Program-made: the position numbers and the translations under genes | Origin: Oligoflexia bacterium | Lineage (GTDB): Bacteria; Bdellovibrionota_G; JANQFH01 | Length of the DNA: 64,000 bases | Assembly (NCBI GenBank): GCA_028277945.1 | Contig: JANQFH010000066.1 | Location: forward strand, 62,001 to 126,000 | Reading direction: 5' to 3' | Shown here: positions 27,742-35,882 of the stretch, one piece after another | Layout of the letters: each line of letters opens with the position of its first letter | How positions within the stretch are numbered: the stretch's first letter is position 1 | The notes under the pieces: generated by a model | What the model was told of the DNA's origin: nothing | What the model saw: only the letters and a program-made list of their open reading frames with translations | The model's database searches: none

Positions 27742-28114
27742 CAACGTCATACGCGTAGCAATCGTCATCAATCTTGAACCACTGCGCATTCACACCATTT
27801 TGTAGAACCTGATTGAAGAGAAGATTGGTGTTGCTTGCAGCAGTACCGTCAGCCAAATCCGATGTCTCCAACAGACTTGGATAGCTTTCGGCGCTTCCAG
27901 AGGCGATCTGATTGGCTGCATAGAGCGACAACCCCGACTGTACCGCGCCAACGGTGGCATTCATGGAATTTGTGCGTGCGTTTGTCAAAGAGATGCCAAA
28001 GAAAGTGGGCAGAGCTGCGACGGCGAGTACACCTAACAGAGCAATAACAAGGACAAGTTCAATCAGCGTAAAACCCTTGCACTGTCGACACTTGCTTTGT
28101 CTTATGGTAACCAT
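27647..28114 (-). CDS. Probable major pilin (MshA-like)
   Basis: A 155-residue prepilin with a 14-residue leader ending in CKG, then FTLIELVLVIALLGVLAV with Glu5. The body ends in a loop bounded by two cysteines (in DDCYAYD and ATNCG) that holds DVDGDGVLDNGSGD, a calcium-loop-like acidic motif. The Cys-bounded C-terminal D-region is typical of type IV pilins. Its place straight after the MshF-like gene and before the other minor pilins suggests the major or MshA/MshB subunit. The stop runs into the next pilin. Confidence 0.82.
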   Translation of the reverse strand: MVTIRQSKCRQCKGFTLIELVLVIALLGVLAVAALPTFFGISLTNARTNSMNATVGAVQSGLSLYAANQIASGSAESYPSLLETSDLADGTAASNTNLLFNQVLQNGVNAQWFKIDDDCYAYDVDGDGVLDNGSGDTEFQYSNSAGTFIQATNCG

Positions 28115-28129
28115 TGCCTCCTCCTTTCG

Positions 28130-28474
28130 TTACCAAGATCCATACCCTTTTGTCGTTGAGTGTAACCATCCTGATTTCGGATCGTAGACATAGGGATTGC
28201 CAAAGGGATCTACGGGCTTGCCTGAAGCATCACGCTGCATACTCCAATTAGGGCTATGAACAGCGTGTTTGGTATCGAGTGCTGTGGCTAGATCAGCAGG
28301 CCACTTTTTCTGCATGCGTAGATAGAGCTGCACCGCAATTCTTAACTGTTTTAACTCAAAAATCAGCGCCTGTTCTCTTTCGGCCCTTTGGGCAAGGTGC
28401 CTATTAATAATGGCAGCTACTGTGGCAACGATCACGACACTGATGATAATGATATACCAATGTTTGCGCTGCAT
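28130..28474 (-). CDS. Small membrane-anchored pilin-like protein (MshF position)
   Basis: A 114-residue protein with one N-terminal transmembrane helix (about residues 7-26) and a coiled region QRAEREQALIFELKQLRIAV. The C-terminal motif DPFGNPYVYDPKSGW resembles the end of GspG-type pseudopilins. It lacks the Gly/Phe prepilin cleavage site, so it is probably a membrane protein rather than a processed pilin. It lies between MshG- and MshA-like genes, exactly where mshF is found in Vibrio. Confidence 0.7.
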   Translation of the reverse strand: MQRKHWYIIIISVVIVATVAAIINRHLAQRAEREQALIFELKQLRIAVQLYLRMQKKWPADLATALDTKHAVHSPNWSMQRDASGKPVDPFGNPYVYDPKSGWLHSTTKGYGSW

Positions 28475-28478
28475 CTGT

Positions 28479-29690
28479 CTATCCTGGAAGCACCACCTTG
28501 GACAGATTCCACACTGGGAGGTAAACTGCCAAGGCCACTAAGGTAATGAGACCAAATACTAAAAATAATAGTAGCGGCTCTATAAGGGTTGTCAAATTCT
28601 TCAAGATATCGTCGATCTCCTCATCGTAGAAGAGTGCAGTAGATTCGAGTAACTCATCTAGTTTTCCAGTCTGCTCCCCTACAGCACAGGTTTCTTGCAT
28701 CATGGGTGTAAAATAACTCGCCTGTGACATGCCTTGTGAGAGTGAGCCTCCTTCCTCGAGATCTTTTTTGAGCGATCGCAGCTCATCCGCGTAGCCGAGG
28801 TTTGTCATGGTATCTGCCACAACCCCAAGGGAATGCGAGAGTGGCAGCCCAGCACGGTAGAGTGCTGCTACCAAATGGCCAAAACGGGCATTGGCAACCA
28901 ATAGATTGAAGTTACCAAAGACCGGCAAACGAAAAGTAACCTGACTCAACCAACGTTTTCCAGCGCTGCTGTTTGTCAGCCGTTTCCAGAAAACTACCGA
29001 GACAAAAAAGAAAAAGAGCGGAAGATACCAATAGGTGGTAAACACTTTGCTCAACCCCAAGAGTATCTGTGTAGGTAGAGGAAGTGCCGTATCGTGCTGG
29101 CCATAGAAGTTCTCAAATGCCGGAATGACAAAGACGAGCATAAGGCAGACCACAATCAGCAACGCTCCAATAACCAGCTTTGGGTATAGTGTTGCAGATT
29201 TGACCTTACTGTGAATTTGATGTTCCTTCTGCAGAACAGTAGCGGCCTCTTTTAGCGTCTTATCCAAAACCCCACCTCTCTCGCCTGCTTCTAGCATACT
29301 TGTATACAGGGTACTGAAATATTGCGGGTGTCTGCCAAAAGCCTGCGCCAAGCGCATTCCACCAGCCACATCCTTATGAATAGTCGACAGAGCTTCCTTA
29401 AGATTGTGATGATGCGTTTGTTTCACTAGCGTCGCCAAGATCCGATCCATGGGGGTACCGGCCTTAAACATCACCTGGAACTGACGGGTAAGGTTGGCGA
29501 GATCTTTAGGCTTTATTTTTTTTTGCAGAAGGGTTTTTAAGGAAAACTCAAATCCCTTAGGCTGTACGGATACAGGGAGGAGACCTCTAATGGCCAAGGC
29601 CTGTTTCACACCTGTTGGGTGTGTGCCTTCTACCTCTCCCGTAATAAGAGCACCCTGAGCATCTCGTGCCCGGTAAACAAATGTAGACAT
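28479..29690 (-). CDS. mshG: Pilus inner-membrane platform protein (MshG/PilC/GspF-like)
   Basis: A 403-residue inner-membrane protein with two T2SSF domains (about residues 68-190 and 270-392) and three transmembrane helices. Motifs include FRQ-type and LEAGERGGVLDKTL in the first domain and VGEQTGKLDELL in the second. It is the platform on which the pilin is extruded by the MshE-type ATPase, whose gene lies four bases upstream. Confidence 0.92.
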   Translation of the reverse strand: MSTFVYRARDAQGALITGEVEGTHPTGVKQALAIRGLLPVSVQPKGFEFSLKTLLQKKIKPKDLANLTRQFQVMFKAGTPMDRILATLVKQTHHHNLKEALSTIHKDVAGGMRLAQAFGRHPQYFSTLYTSMLEAGERGGVLDKTLKEAATVLQKEHQIHSKVKSATLYPKLVIGALLIVVCLMLVFVIPAFENFYGQHDTALPLPTQILLGLSKVFTTYWYLPLFFFFVSVVFWKRLTNSSAGKRWLSQVTFRLPVFGNFNLLVANARFGHLVAALYRAGLPLSHSLGVVADTMTNLGYADELRSLKKDLEEGGSLSQGMSQASYFTPMMQETCAVGEQTGKLDELLESTALFYDEEIDDILKNLTTLIEPLLLFLVFGLITLVALAVYLPVWNLSKVVLPG

Positions 29691-29693
29691 GGC

Positions 29694-31394
29694 TTAACCT
29701 TCTACAGTCACTTTGAGAACTTCTTCTATCGTGGTCAATCCCTGTCGGATCTTTTCTATGCCGTCTTCGAAGATGGTATGAAACCCTGCGGCAGTTGCCT
29801 TTTCTTTCAGTCGAACTTCCGGAGAGCTGTTGTTGATTAAGACGCGGAGTTCATCATCAATTCGTACCAATTCAAAGAGAGCAATGCGGCCTTTGTAACC
29901 GCGCATACCACACTCACGACAACCCTTTCCTCGAAAGGCTTGCAGGCCTTCAGCCTTAGAGCTTAGCCTATGCAAAGCCTCTGCTGGTAGCGGGGCCTCT
30001 ACTCGACACGTTGGGCAGATACGGCGCACCAGCCGTTGTGCCATCACTCCTAAGAGGGTTGAGGATATGAGGTAGGGTTCTATGCCTAAGTCAACAAGGC
30101 GGGCAACAGCACCGATGGCAGTATTGGTGTGCAGCGTCGATAACACCAGATGTCCTGTCATAGCGGCGCGCAACGAGATATCGGCGGTCTCTTGATCGCG
30201 GATCTCACCTACCATGATAATGTCTGGATCTTGACGGAGCATGGCGCGCAGTGCCGTGGGAAAGGTTAACCCGGCTTTGGGATTGATCTGGGTTTGATCC
30301 ACTCCGGCGATTTCGTTTTCAATGGGATCTTCAACCGAGAGCACATGATGTTTTTGACGATCGATCTCTTGGAGGGCAGCATACAAGGTGGTCGTCTTTC
30401 CAGAACCGGTAGGGCCGGTAACCAGAAGAATCCCATGTGGCTTATGGACGAGCTCGGTAAAAGTGTGCAAATCTCTCTCTACAAAACCGAGATCCTCTAG
30501 GGTTATTAAACTCTGTTTAGAGAGTAGCCGTATGGCTGCAGCTTCACCAAACATGGTTGGGTAGGTGGCAATACGCAGGTCTAGTTCTCTACTGTCTATT
30601 TTGAGCCTTACGCGTCCATCTTGGGGAATACGGTGTTCGGCAACATCCATACCTCCAAGAATTTTCAGGCGTGACAGCATTCCTTGATGCAGAGGTTTGG
30701 GTTGCGATTGGATTTCCTCTAAGACGCCATCGATTCTGAGGCGTATTTTCAGGGCATCGCGAGTCGGTCCAAAATGGATGTCGCTGGCTCGTTCACGAAA
30801 GGCCTGTGCCAGTACTTGATCGACGGTATTGACAACCCTTGAGGCTTGCGCCTCTCTTTCTAGCTGGTCTTCAGTCGACTCTTCTTCTACGTTGGCGGAA
30901 GTCTCGTAGCCGACCACTTCCACCGCTGTAGCCGAGTTGTCCTCTTTCTGCCTGTCGCCATAGTGTTGCTCGATGGCATTGTCGATCTCTTCTCGTGAAG
31001 CCAAAACAAAGTCGATCTCTTTGTCCAACTCCATTCTGGCACCATCAAGAACTGTTAGATCAAAGGGATCGGCCGTGGCCACGGTTAGCTTCTCCTCAGT
31101 TTCAAAAAGGGGAAAGAGACTCCATTGACGGGCCTTTTCAACCGGTATGAGCTTCAATACGGTGGTATCGGGTTGGTAGGTAGCGAGCGAGATCACGGCA
31201 ATACCCGCCTTTTCAGCGAGCCTAGTATTGAGCTCCTCTTTGGATAGAAACCGGCGTTGGACTAAAATATCATCTAGGTTACCGCCAAGATTTTTCTGTG
31301 ACTCCAAGGCGACGGCTAACTGATCAGCCGTTAGCACCCCTTCGTCCACCAACTCCTGGGCTATGGTCTCTATCTTTTGCGCACGAACGGTCAT
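29694..31394 (-). CDS. mshE: Pilus assembly ATPase (MshE/PilB/GspE-like)
   Basis: A 566-residue secretion ATPase. N-terminal MshEN-like domain (about 5-145), linker, then the motor: Walker A GPTGSGKT at 327-334, Asp-rich EDPIE at 355-359, Walker B region DIIMVGEIRD at 391-400, His-box LHTN, and a zinc tetracysteine C460, C463, C492, C495. The c-di-GMP binding motif of MshEN normally begins Arg-Leu-Gly twice; here those positions read IETIAQ and NLDD, so binding may be lost or weakened. It is the first gene of the pilus locus; no PilT-like retraction ATPase is present. Confidence 0.93.
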   Translation of the reverse strand: MTVRAQKIETIAQELVDEGVLTADQLAVALESQKNLGGNLDDILVQRRFLSKEELNTRLAEKAGIAVISLATYQPDTTVLKLIPVEKARQWSLFPLFETEEKLTVATADPFDLTVLDGARMELDKEIDFVLASREEIDNAIEQHYGDRQKEDNSATAVEVVGYETSANVEEESTEDQLEREAQASRVVNTVDQVLAQAFRERASDIHFGPTRDALKIRLRIDGVLEEIQSQPKPLHQGMLSRLKILGGMDVAEHRIPQDGRVRLKIDSRELDLRIATYPTMFGEAAAIRLLSKQSLITLEDLGFVERDLHTFTELVHKPHGILLVTGPTGSGKTTTLYAALQEIDRQKHHVLSVEDPIENEIAGVDQTQINPKAGLTFPTALRAMLRQDPDIIMVGEIRDQETADISLRAAMTGHLVLSTLHTNTAIGAVARLVDLGIEPYLISSTLLGVMAQRLVRRICPTCRVEAPLPAEALHRLSSKAEGLQAFRGKGCRECGMRGYKGRIALFELVRIDDELRVLINNSSPEVRLKEKATAAGFHTIFEDGIEKIRQGLTTIEEVLKVTVEG

Positions 31395-31402
31395 ATCTTT
31401 CT

Positions 31403-31432
31403 ATTCTACCTTGCTTCGACGAATCTGTGCAA
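31403..31432 (-). promoter_or_regulatory. Candidate promoter of the pilus locus
   Basis: On the minus strand TTGCAC (complement of 31427-31432) and TAGAAT (complement of 31403-31408) are 18 bases apart. The predicted start point is within about three bases of the mshE-like ATG at 31394. The match is moderate and the leader would be almost absent. Confidence 0.35.
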
Positions 31433-31579
31433 TAAGCTGATATTACTAAAAAAACCGACTATCAACCGTATCAGACGAAATGGCAAGAGCTCTCAAGCTA
31501 GCGAGCCCAACTGGATACAGTAGTAGGAGAGGTTGCATATCATCCGAATAGCGACTACCGCATTGAATTAAGGGATGTG

Positions 31580-32419
31580 ATGCGAGTCAGTGTGGTCATT
31601 CCAACCTACAACCGTGAGCAGACGATTGCGCGGGCGCTGCGTTCGGTTTTGGCGCAGAATTTTAGCGACTACGAAGTGATCGTGGTCGATGATGGCTCTA
31701 CCGATGCGACAGCCACGGTGCTCGACGAGTTTGCTGAGACGATCAAAGTACTGCAACAGCCTAAGAACCAAGGAGTGAGCAGCGCCCGCAATCGGGGTAT
31801 CCATGCAGCCACAGGCGAGTGGCTTGCCTTTCTCGATTCGGATGATGAGTGGTTGCCGAGCAAACTAACACAGCAGATGGACTATATAAAAGATCATCCC
31901 AAAGATCGCATTGTGCAGACCGAAGAGATTTGGATACGCCACGGCCGCAGGGTAAACCCACGAGAGGTTCACCGCAAACGACGCGGCTGGATCTTTCCGC
32001 ATATGCTCCAGCGCTGCCTGGTTAGCCCTTCGGCAGCTATGGTGCACAGCTCGGTGTTTGCCTCCCTGGGTCTGTTTGATGAATCCCTGCCAGCCTGTGA
32101 AGACTATGACTTTTGGCTGCGTGCGGGCGTGCGTTACCCTATAGGCTTGGTGGATGAGCCCTTGACCATAAAATACGGTGGCCACGCTGACCAGCTCTCC
32201 AAACAGTGGGGCTTAGATCGTTATCGCATCCAATCGTTGGTCAAGATTCGAGAGGGGTTGCCGTTGCCAGATGAGTGGCGGCATGCTCTCAATCAGGAGC
32301 TGATAAAAAAGTGTGAGGTCTACCTGAGCGGCTTACGCAAGCGAATGCGGCTTGACGAGGCTGCCCGTTATGAGGAGATCCTCGCGACCACGCGAGAAAT
32401 GCTGGAGAAGCCTGGTTAG
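31580..32419 (+). CDS. Family 2 glycosyltransferase
   Basis: A 279-residue GT-A fold glycosyltransferase. The nucleotide-sugar region is VVIPTYNREQTIARAL, then VDDGSTDATA and the metal-binding DSDDEW (DXD-type), with a later ACEDYDFWLRA acceptor-side motif. No transmembrane helix is present. I use ATG 31580 with AAGGGA ahead of it; a GTG at 31577 is also possible. The donor and acceptor sugars cannot be read. It stands alone between the divergent pilus locus and gpmI; a role in surface polysaccharide or pilus modification is inference. Confidence 0.85.
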   Translation: MRVSVVIPTYNREQTIARALRSVLAQNFSDYEVIVVDDGSTDATATVLDEFAETIKVLQQPKNQGVSSARNRGIHAATGEWLAFLDSDDEWLPSKLTQQMDYIKDHPKDRIVQTEEIWIRHGRRVNPREVHRKRRGWIFPHMLQRCLVSPSAAMVHSSVFASLGLFDESLPACEDYDFWLRAGVRYPIGLVDEPLTIKYGGHADQLSKQWGLDRYRIQSLVKIREGLPLPDEWRHALNQELIKKCEVYLSGLRKRMRLDEAARYEEILATTREMLEKPG

Positions 32420-32482
32420 AGGCGGTAAGGTAGGGTCGATGGCTTGGTCTGCAGGACAACAACACCTCTGGCTTACGCAGCT

Positions 32483-34120
32483 ATGAGCCTAAAACTACAA
32501 AAACTGCCTAGCTTTCCCGGCCGCCCCGGTCCACTGCTGCTTATTATAATGGATGGCATTGGTCTTGCTGCTGACAGTGCCGGTAACGCCGTGACTCGAG
32601 CCCACACTCCCTGTCTTGATCGACTGCAACAGCACTGCCGACTACAGACGACACTCACCGCACATGGGCCTGCGGTTGGCATGCCAAGCTGGAGTGATAT
32701 GGGTAACAGTGAAGTCGGCCACAACGCCTTGGGCGCCGGCCGTATTGTTGATCAAGGTGCCAGCCTGGTGAACAAGGCACTTGCCAGTGGCGAGTTGTTT
32801 CGCACCGACACTTGGCAGGAGGTCGCGGCAGCCGGCAAATGTGGCGGCACGCTACACTTTATTGGCTTACTCTCCGATGGCAATGTCCACTCCCATATCG
32901 ATCATCTCTTTGCCATGCTTCGCCACGCAGCTGCGGAGGGTGTTCAACGCATAGCCCTGCATCTGTTGCTCGATGGCCGCGATGTGCAGCCACGCTCGGC
33001 ACTTGGATATCTTGCCAAAACCGAGAGTCTTCTTGCTGAACTACAACAGCGCTACAGCTGCGATGTTTGCATTGCCTCGGGTGGTGGGCGGATGCAGGTA
33101 ACCATGGACCGCTACAACGCTGATTGGCAAATCGTGGCGCGTGGCTGGCAGGCACACGTACTTGGCCAAGCGCGTACCTTCCGCTCTGCTGAGCAAGCGG
33201 TTGAAACCTTCTACCGAGAACGACCATCGATCATCGATCAGGATCTCGAGGCCTTTGTCATTGTCGACAGTGTTGGCAAGCCGCTCGCTCCGATCGTTGA
33301 TGGTGATGCCGTGATCTTTTTTAACTTTCGTGGCGATCGCGCCATAGAAATCTCTCGTGCTTTTGAAGAGCAGGAGTTCCACGAGTTTGATCGTCAGCGT
33401 CGTCCGCAGGTGATCTATTGCGGCATGATGCGCTACGATGGCGATCTGCTCATTCCTAAACGTTATCTTGTATCCCCGCCGCTCATTCAAGATACCGTTA
33501 GCGAGTACCTCTGTGCTGCTGGCCTCCGCTCCTTTGCCATCTCTGAGACGCAGAAGTATGGCCATGTCACCTATTTTTGGAATGGCAACCGTTCTGGAAA
33601 GGTCGATGCAAAGCTTGAGGAGTATGTCGAGATCCCCTCTGATCGTGTACCGTTCAATGAGAAACCACAGATGCAGGCAGCAGAGATTACCACAGCGACT
33701 AGGGAACTTCTAAAGCGCGGGGAGTTTCGATTTGGTCGAGTTAACTTTGCCAATGGTGATATGGTGGGTCATACTGGTGACTTTGAGGCTGCTGTAAAGG
33801 CGGTTGAGGCTGTAGATCGTGCCGTCGACCTACTGGAAAAAGAGGTCGCAGCTATGCACGGCATTACCCTCATTCTTGCGGATCACGGCAACTGCGAGAA
33901 GATGTTTGTAGAGAGTCACGGCAAACGCAGCATCAAGACCTCTCATACCCTCAATCCGGTGCCCTGTTTTATTTGTGATGCCGATTACCAGGGAGAGTAT
34001 GTCATGGCGCAACTTGGTGAGCGCGGGCTTGGTAATGTTGCCGCTACCCTTTTAAATCTGTTGGGATATGAAAAACCACAGGCCTATGAACCGTCACTGC
34101 TGCGTTTTTTAACAACATGA
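32483..34120 (+). CDS. gpmI: 2,3-bisphosphoglycerate-independent phosphoglycerate mutase
   Basis: A 545-residue alkaline phosphatase-superfamily enzyme interconverting 3- and 2-phosphoglycerate. Metal and catalytic features are D24 in LIIMDGIGLAADSAGN, phosphoserine S76 in MGNSEVGHNALGAGRIV and late ADHGNCEKM. I start at ATG 32483, since an in-frame TTG at 32444 adds residues before the conserved N-terminus. Length is normal. It supplies lower glycolysis, together with the gap genes at the far end of the window. Confidence 0.95.
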   Translation: MSLKLQKLPSFPGRPGPLLLIIMDGIGLAADSAGNAVTRAHTPCLDRLQQHCRLQTTLTAHGPAVGMPSWSDMGNSEVGHNALGAGRIVDQGASLVNKALASGELFRTDTWQEVAAAGKCGGTLHFIGLLSDGNVHSHIDHLFAMLRHAAAEGVQRIALHLLLDGRDVQPRSALGYLAKTESLLAELQQRYSCDVCIASGGGRMQVTMDRYNADWQIVARGWQAHVLGQARTFRSAEQAVETFYRERPSIIDQDLEAFVIVDSVGKPLAPIVDGDAVIFFNFRGDRAIEISRAFEEQEFHEFDRQRRPQVIYCGMMRYDGDLLIPKRYLVSPPLIQDTVSEYLCAAGLRSFAISETQKYGHVTYFWNGNRSGKVDAKLEEYVEIPSDRVPFNEKPQMQAAEITTATRELLKRGEFRFGRVNFANGDMVGHTGDFEAAVKAVEAVDRAVDLLEKEVAAMHGITLILADHGNCEKMFVESHGKRSIKTSHTLNPVPCFICDADYQGEYVMAQLGERGLGNVAATLLNLLGYEKPQAYEPSLLRFLTT

Positions 34121-34130
34121 GGTTTTTGGT

Positions 34131-35084
34131 ATGAAATCACCGCTACGACTCTTACTGCTTGCTTGGTTTGGTATCTGTTTGGCTGCTATTCACGGGCAAT
34201 CCTATCCCTTTTGGCAGGATCAGCATAGCCCGCTTGCTACAGCTGCTGTTCCTAATTTACAGACAGAGCAGGACACAACACCCAAACAAGATGCCGTCAC
34301 CACTTACCTACAGGCACGGGCAACACAGAACTGCGCCGAGCCACAGAGCTGTGTTGGGTTCTATAGCCAACATCTTGAGTCAGCAGAAGCGAGTATTGCA
34401 CAAGATGCCTTTGTCACCCTTGCCTCTTTGCCACTGGATGTGTTGCAGGCGAACATCAAGGGTTTTAATCTTTCGCGACTGCGGCGCCATATTGGCAATC
34501 GCAAGGTAGATATGCGCCGCAGGGACTTCTATGCCTTTCTTTTAGGCATGCAACAACAGTATGCCGATCGCCGTCTCATCGCCGCGCTCATCGATGAGTT
34601 TCTTATCGCAAAGAAGCACCGGCAAACGCCCATGGTCGGCATGCTCGTTGGTTACGGCTATTCGGGTTCTAATTTTGCCCATCCGATGTTTCTTAAAGTG
34701 CTGCGTGCTCGACCTAGATCAACCGTACACGCTGAGAGTGTGCTTCGCGCAGCTAATTTTCTCCACCAGCACGGACCAGAGAAGTTAAAGTCCTGGTTAC
34801 CCAAAGTGCTAAGCCGCACGCTTGACTGGCAGCCACAACTGCAAGGTGATGCCATTCAGTTGGCACGCTCCTGGAGGGAGGCGACCCTATCGCAGCGACT
34901 GGTCGAGTTATATCGTGGTGATGCCACCGAGCTAGAGATACGCCGTGAGATCGAACTCTATTGCGAAGCCATTGCCAATGAGCCCTGTCGTAAGCTGCTC
35001 GCTGAGATCCAGCCACCTTTGCAGGAGAGTTCCGAGCTCGACGAGAGTATCCCATCTCCAGAACCGGCAGCTGCACAACCCTAG
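34131..35084 (+). CDS. Secreted or periplasmic protein of unknown function
   Basis: A 317-residue protein that I do not recognise, with a signal peptide at residues 1-22 (cleavage near IHGQ). The mature protein is mostly helical in look and has a CAEPQSC pair early. A HEAT-like alternation of helices is possible, but no repeat unit is convincing. The C-terminus is Pro-, Ser- and Glu-rich (about 290-317). It starts ten bases after gpmI and 28 bases before the LolA-like gene, so it may belong to the following export operon. Confidence 0.55.
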   Translation: MKSPLRLLLLAWFGICLAAIHGQSYPFWQDQHSPLATAAVPNLQTEQDTTPKQDAVTTYLQARATQNCAEPQSCVGFYSQHLESAEASIAQDAFVTLASLPLDVLQANIKGFNLSRLRRHIGNRKVDMRRRDFYAFLLGMQQQYADRRLIAALIDEFLIAKKHRQTPMVGMLVGYGYSGSNFAHPMFLKVLRARPRSTVHAESVLRAANFLHQHGPEKLKSWLPKVLSRTLDWQPQLQGDAIQLARSWREATLSQRLVELYRGDATELEIRREIELYCEAIANEPCRKLLAEIQPPLQESSELDESIPSPEPAAAQP

Positions 35085-35112
35085 TCTGGAGTCAGGCTGA
35101 GAGAAACCGCCC

Positions 35113-35874
35113 ATGCAGCTGCTGCACAAAACCTTGACTCTAGTTGGGTGCGCTATCCTGTTGCTGGCGCCATTTCGAGTTGATGCCGCTAAAACTGCTA
35201 AGGAGATCCTTGATAGTATCGATGATATGTGGCGCGGAGCATCATCCGCGTCGATCATTCGCATGGAGGTCAAGACTGCTCACTGGCATCGCACCCTGAG
35301 GATGCAATCCTATTCCCTGGGTAAAGACTATTCGTTGATCATGATTCGCCTGCCAAAGAAAGAGCGTGGCACCGCAACGTTAAAAGTAAAGCAGCAGATA
35401 TGGAACTACCTTCCTAAGGTGAACAGAACGGTCAAGGTGCCACCATCGATGCTCGCCTCTTCCTGGATGGGCTCGCACTTTACCAATGACGACCTGGTTA
35501 AAGAGAGTCGTATGACCGAAGACTACACCTTCAAGATAACCTTTACGGGTAAACGTGCAGGCGAGGCCATCTATGAGATTACTCTTACTCCAAAACCCAA
35601 AGCGCCTGTTGTCTGGGGTAAGGTGATTGTAGAGGTGCGGCAAAAGGACTACATGCCTACGGTCGAGCGCTACTACGATGAACAGGGTAAGCTTGTGCGT
35701 ACAGCAACCTTTGCAGATTTTAGCGTCGTAGATGGCAAGCCCATGTTTAAGAGCATGAAGATGGTGCCCAAAGATAAGCAGAATGAGTTTACTGCAGTGA
35801 CACTGGAAAAGATTCAGTTTAATCTGCCACTCAAGGCAGACTTTTTTACGCTTAAGAACTTGCAGAGGCAGTAG
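35113..35874 (+). CDS. Outer-membrane lipoprotein-sorting (LolA-like) protein
   Basis: A 253-residue periplasmic protein with a signal peptide (about 1-25). Its domain matches the outer membrane lipoprotein-sorting family related to LolA/LolB: EILDSIDDMWRGASS, QQIWNYLPKVNRTVKVPPSM, SWMGSHFTNDDLVKES. Proteins of this family are usually encoded beside FtsX-type ABC transporters, as here. It probably carries a lipophilic cargo handed over by the transporter. It lies nine bases before the first permease gene. Confidence 0.85.
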   Translation: MQLLHKTLTLVGCAILLLAPFRVDAAKTAKEILDSIDDMWRGASSASIIRMEVKTAHWHRTLRMQSYSLGKDYSLIMIRLPKKERGTATLKVKQQIWNYLPKVNRTVKVPPSMLASSWMGSHFTNDDLVKESRMTEDYTFKITFTGKRAGEAIYEITLTPKPKAPVVWGKVIVEVRQKDYMPTVERYYDEQGKLVRTATFADFSVVDGKPMFKSMKMVPKDKQNEFTAVTLEKIQFNLPLKADFFTLKNLQRQ

Positions 35875-35882
35875 CAACGAAC

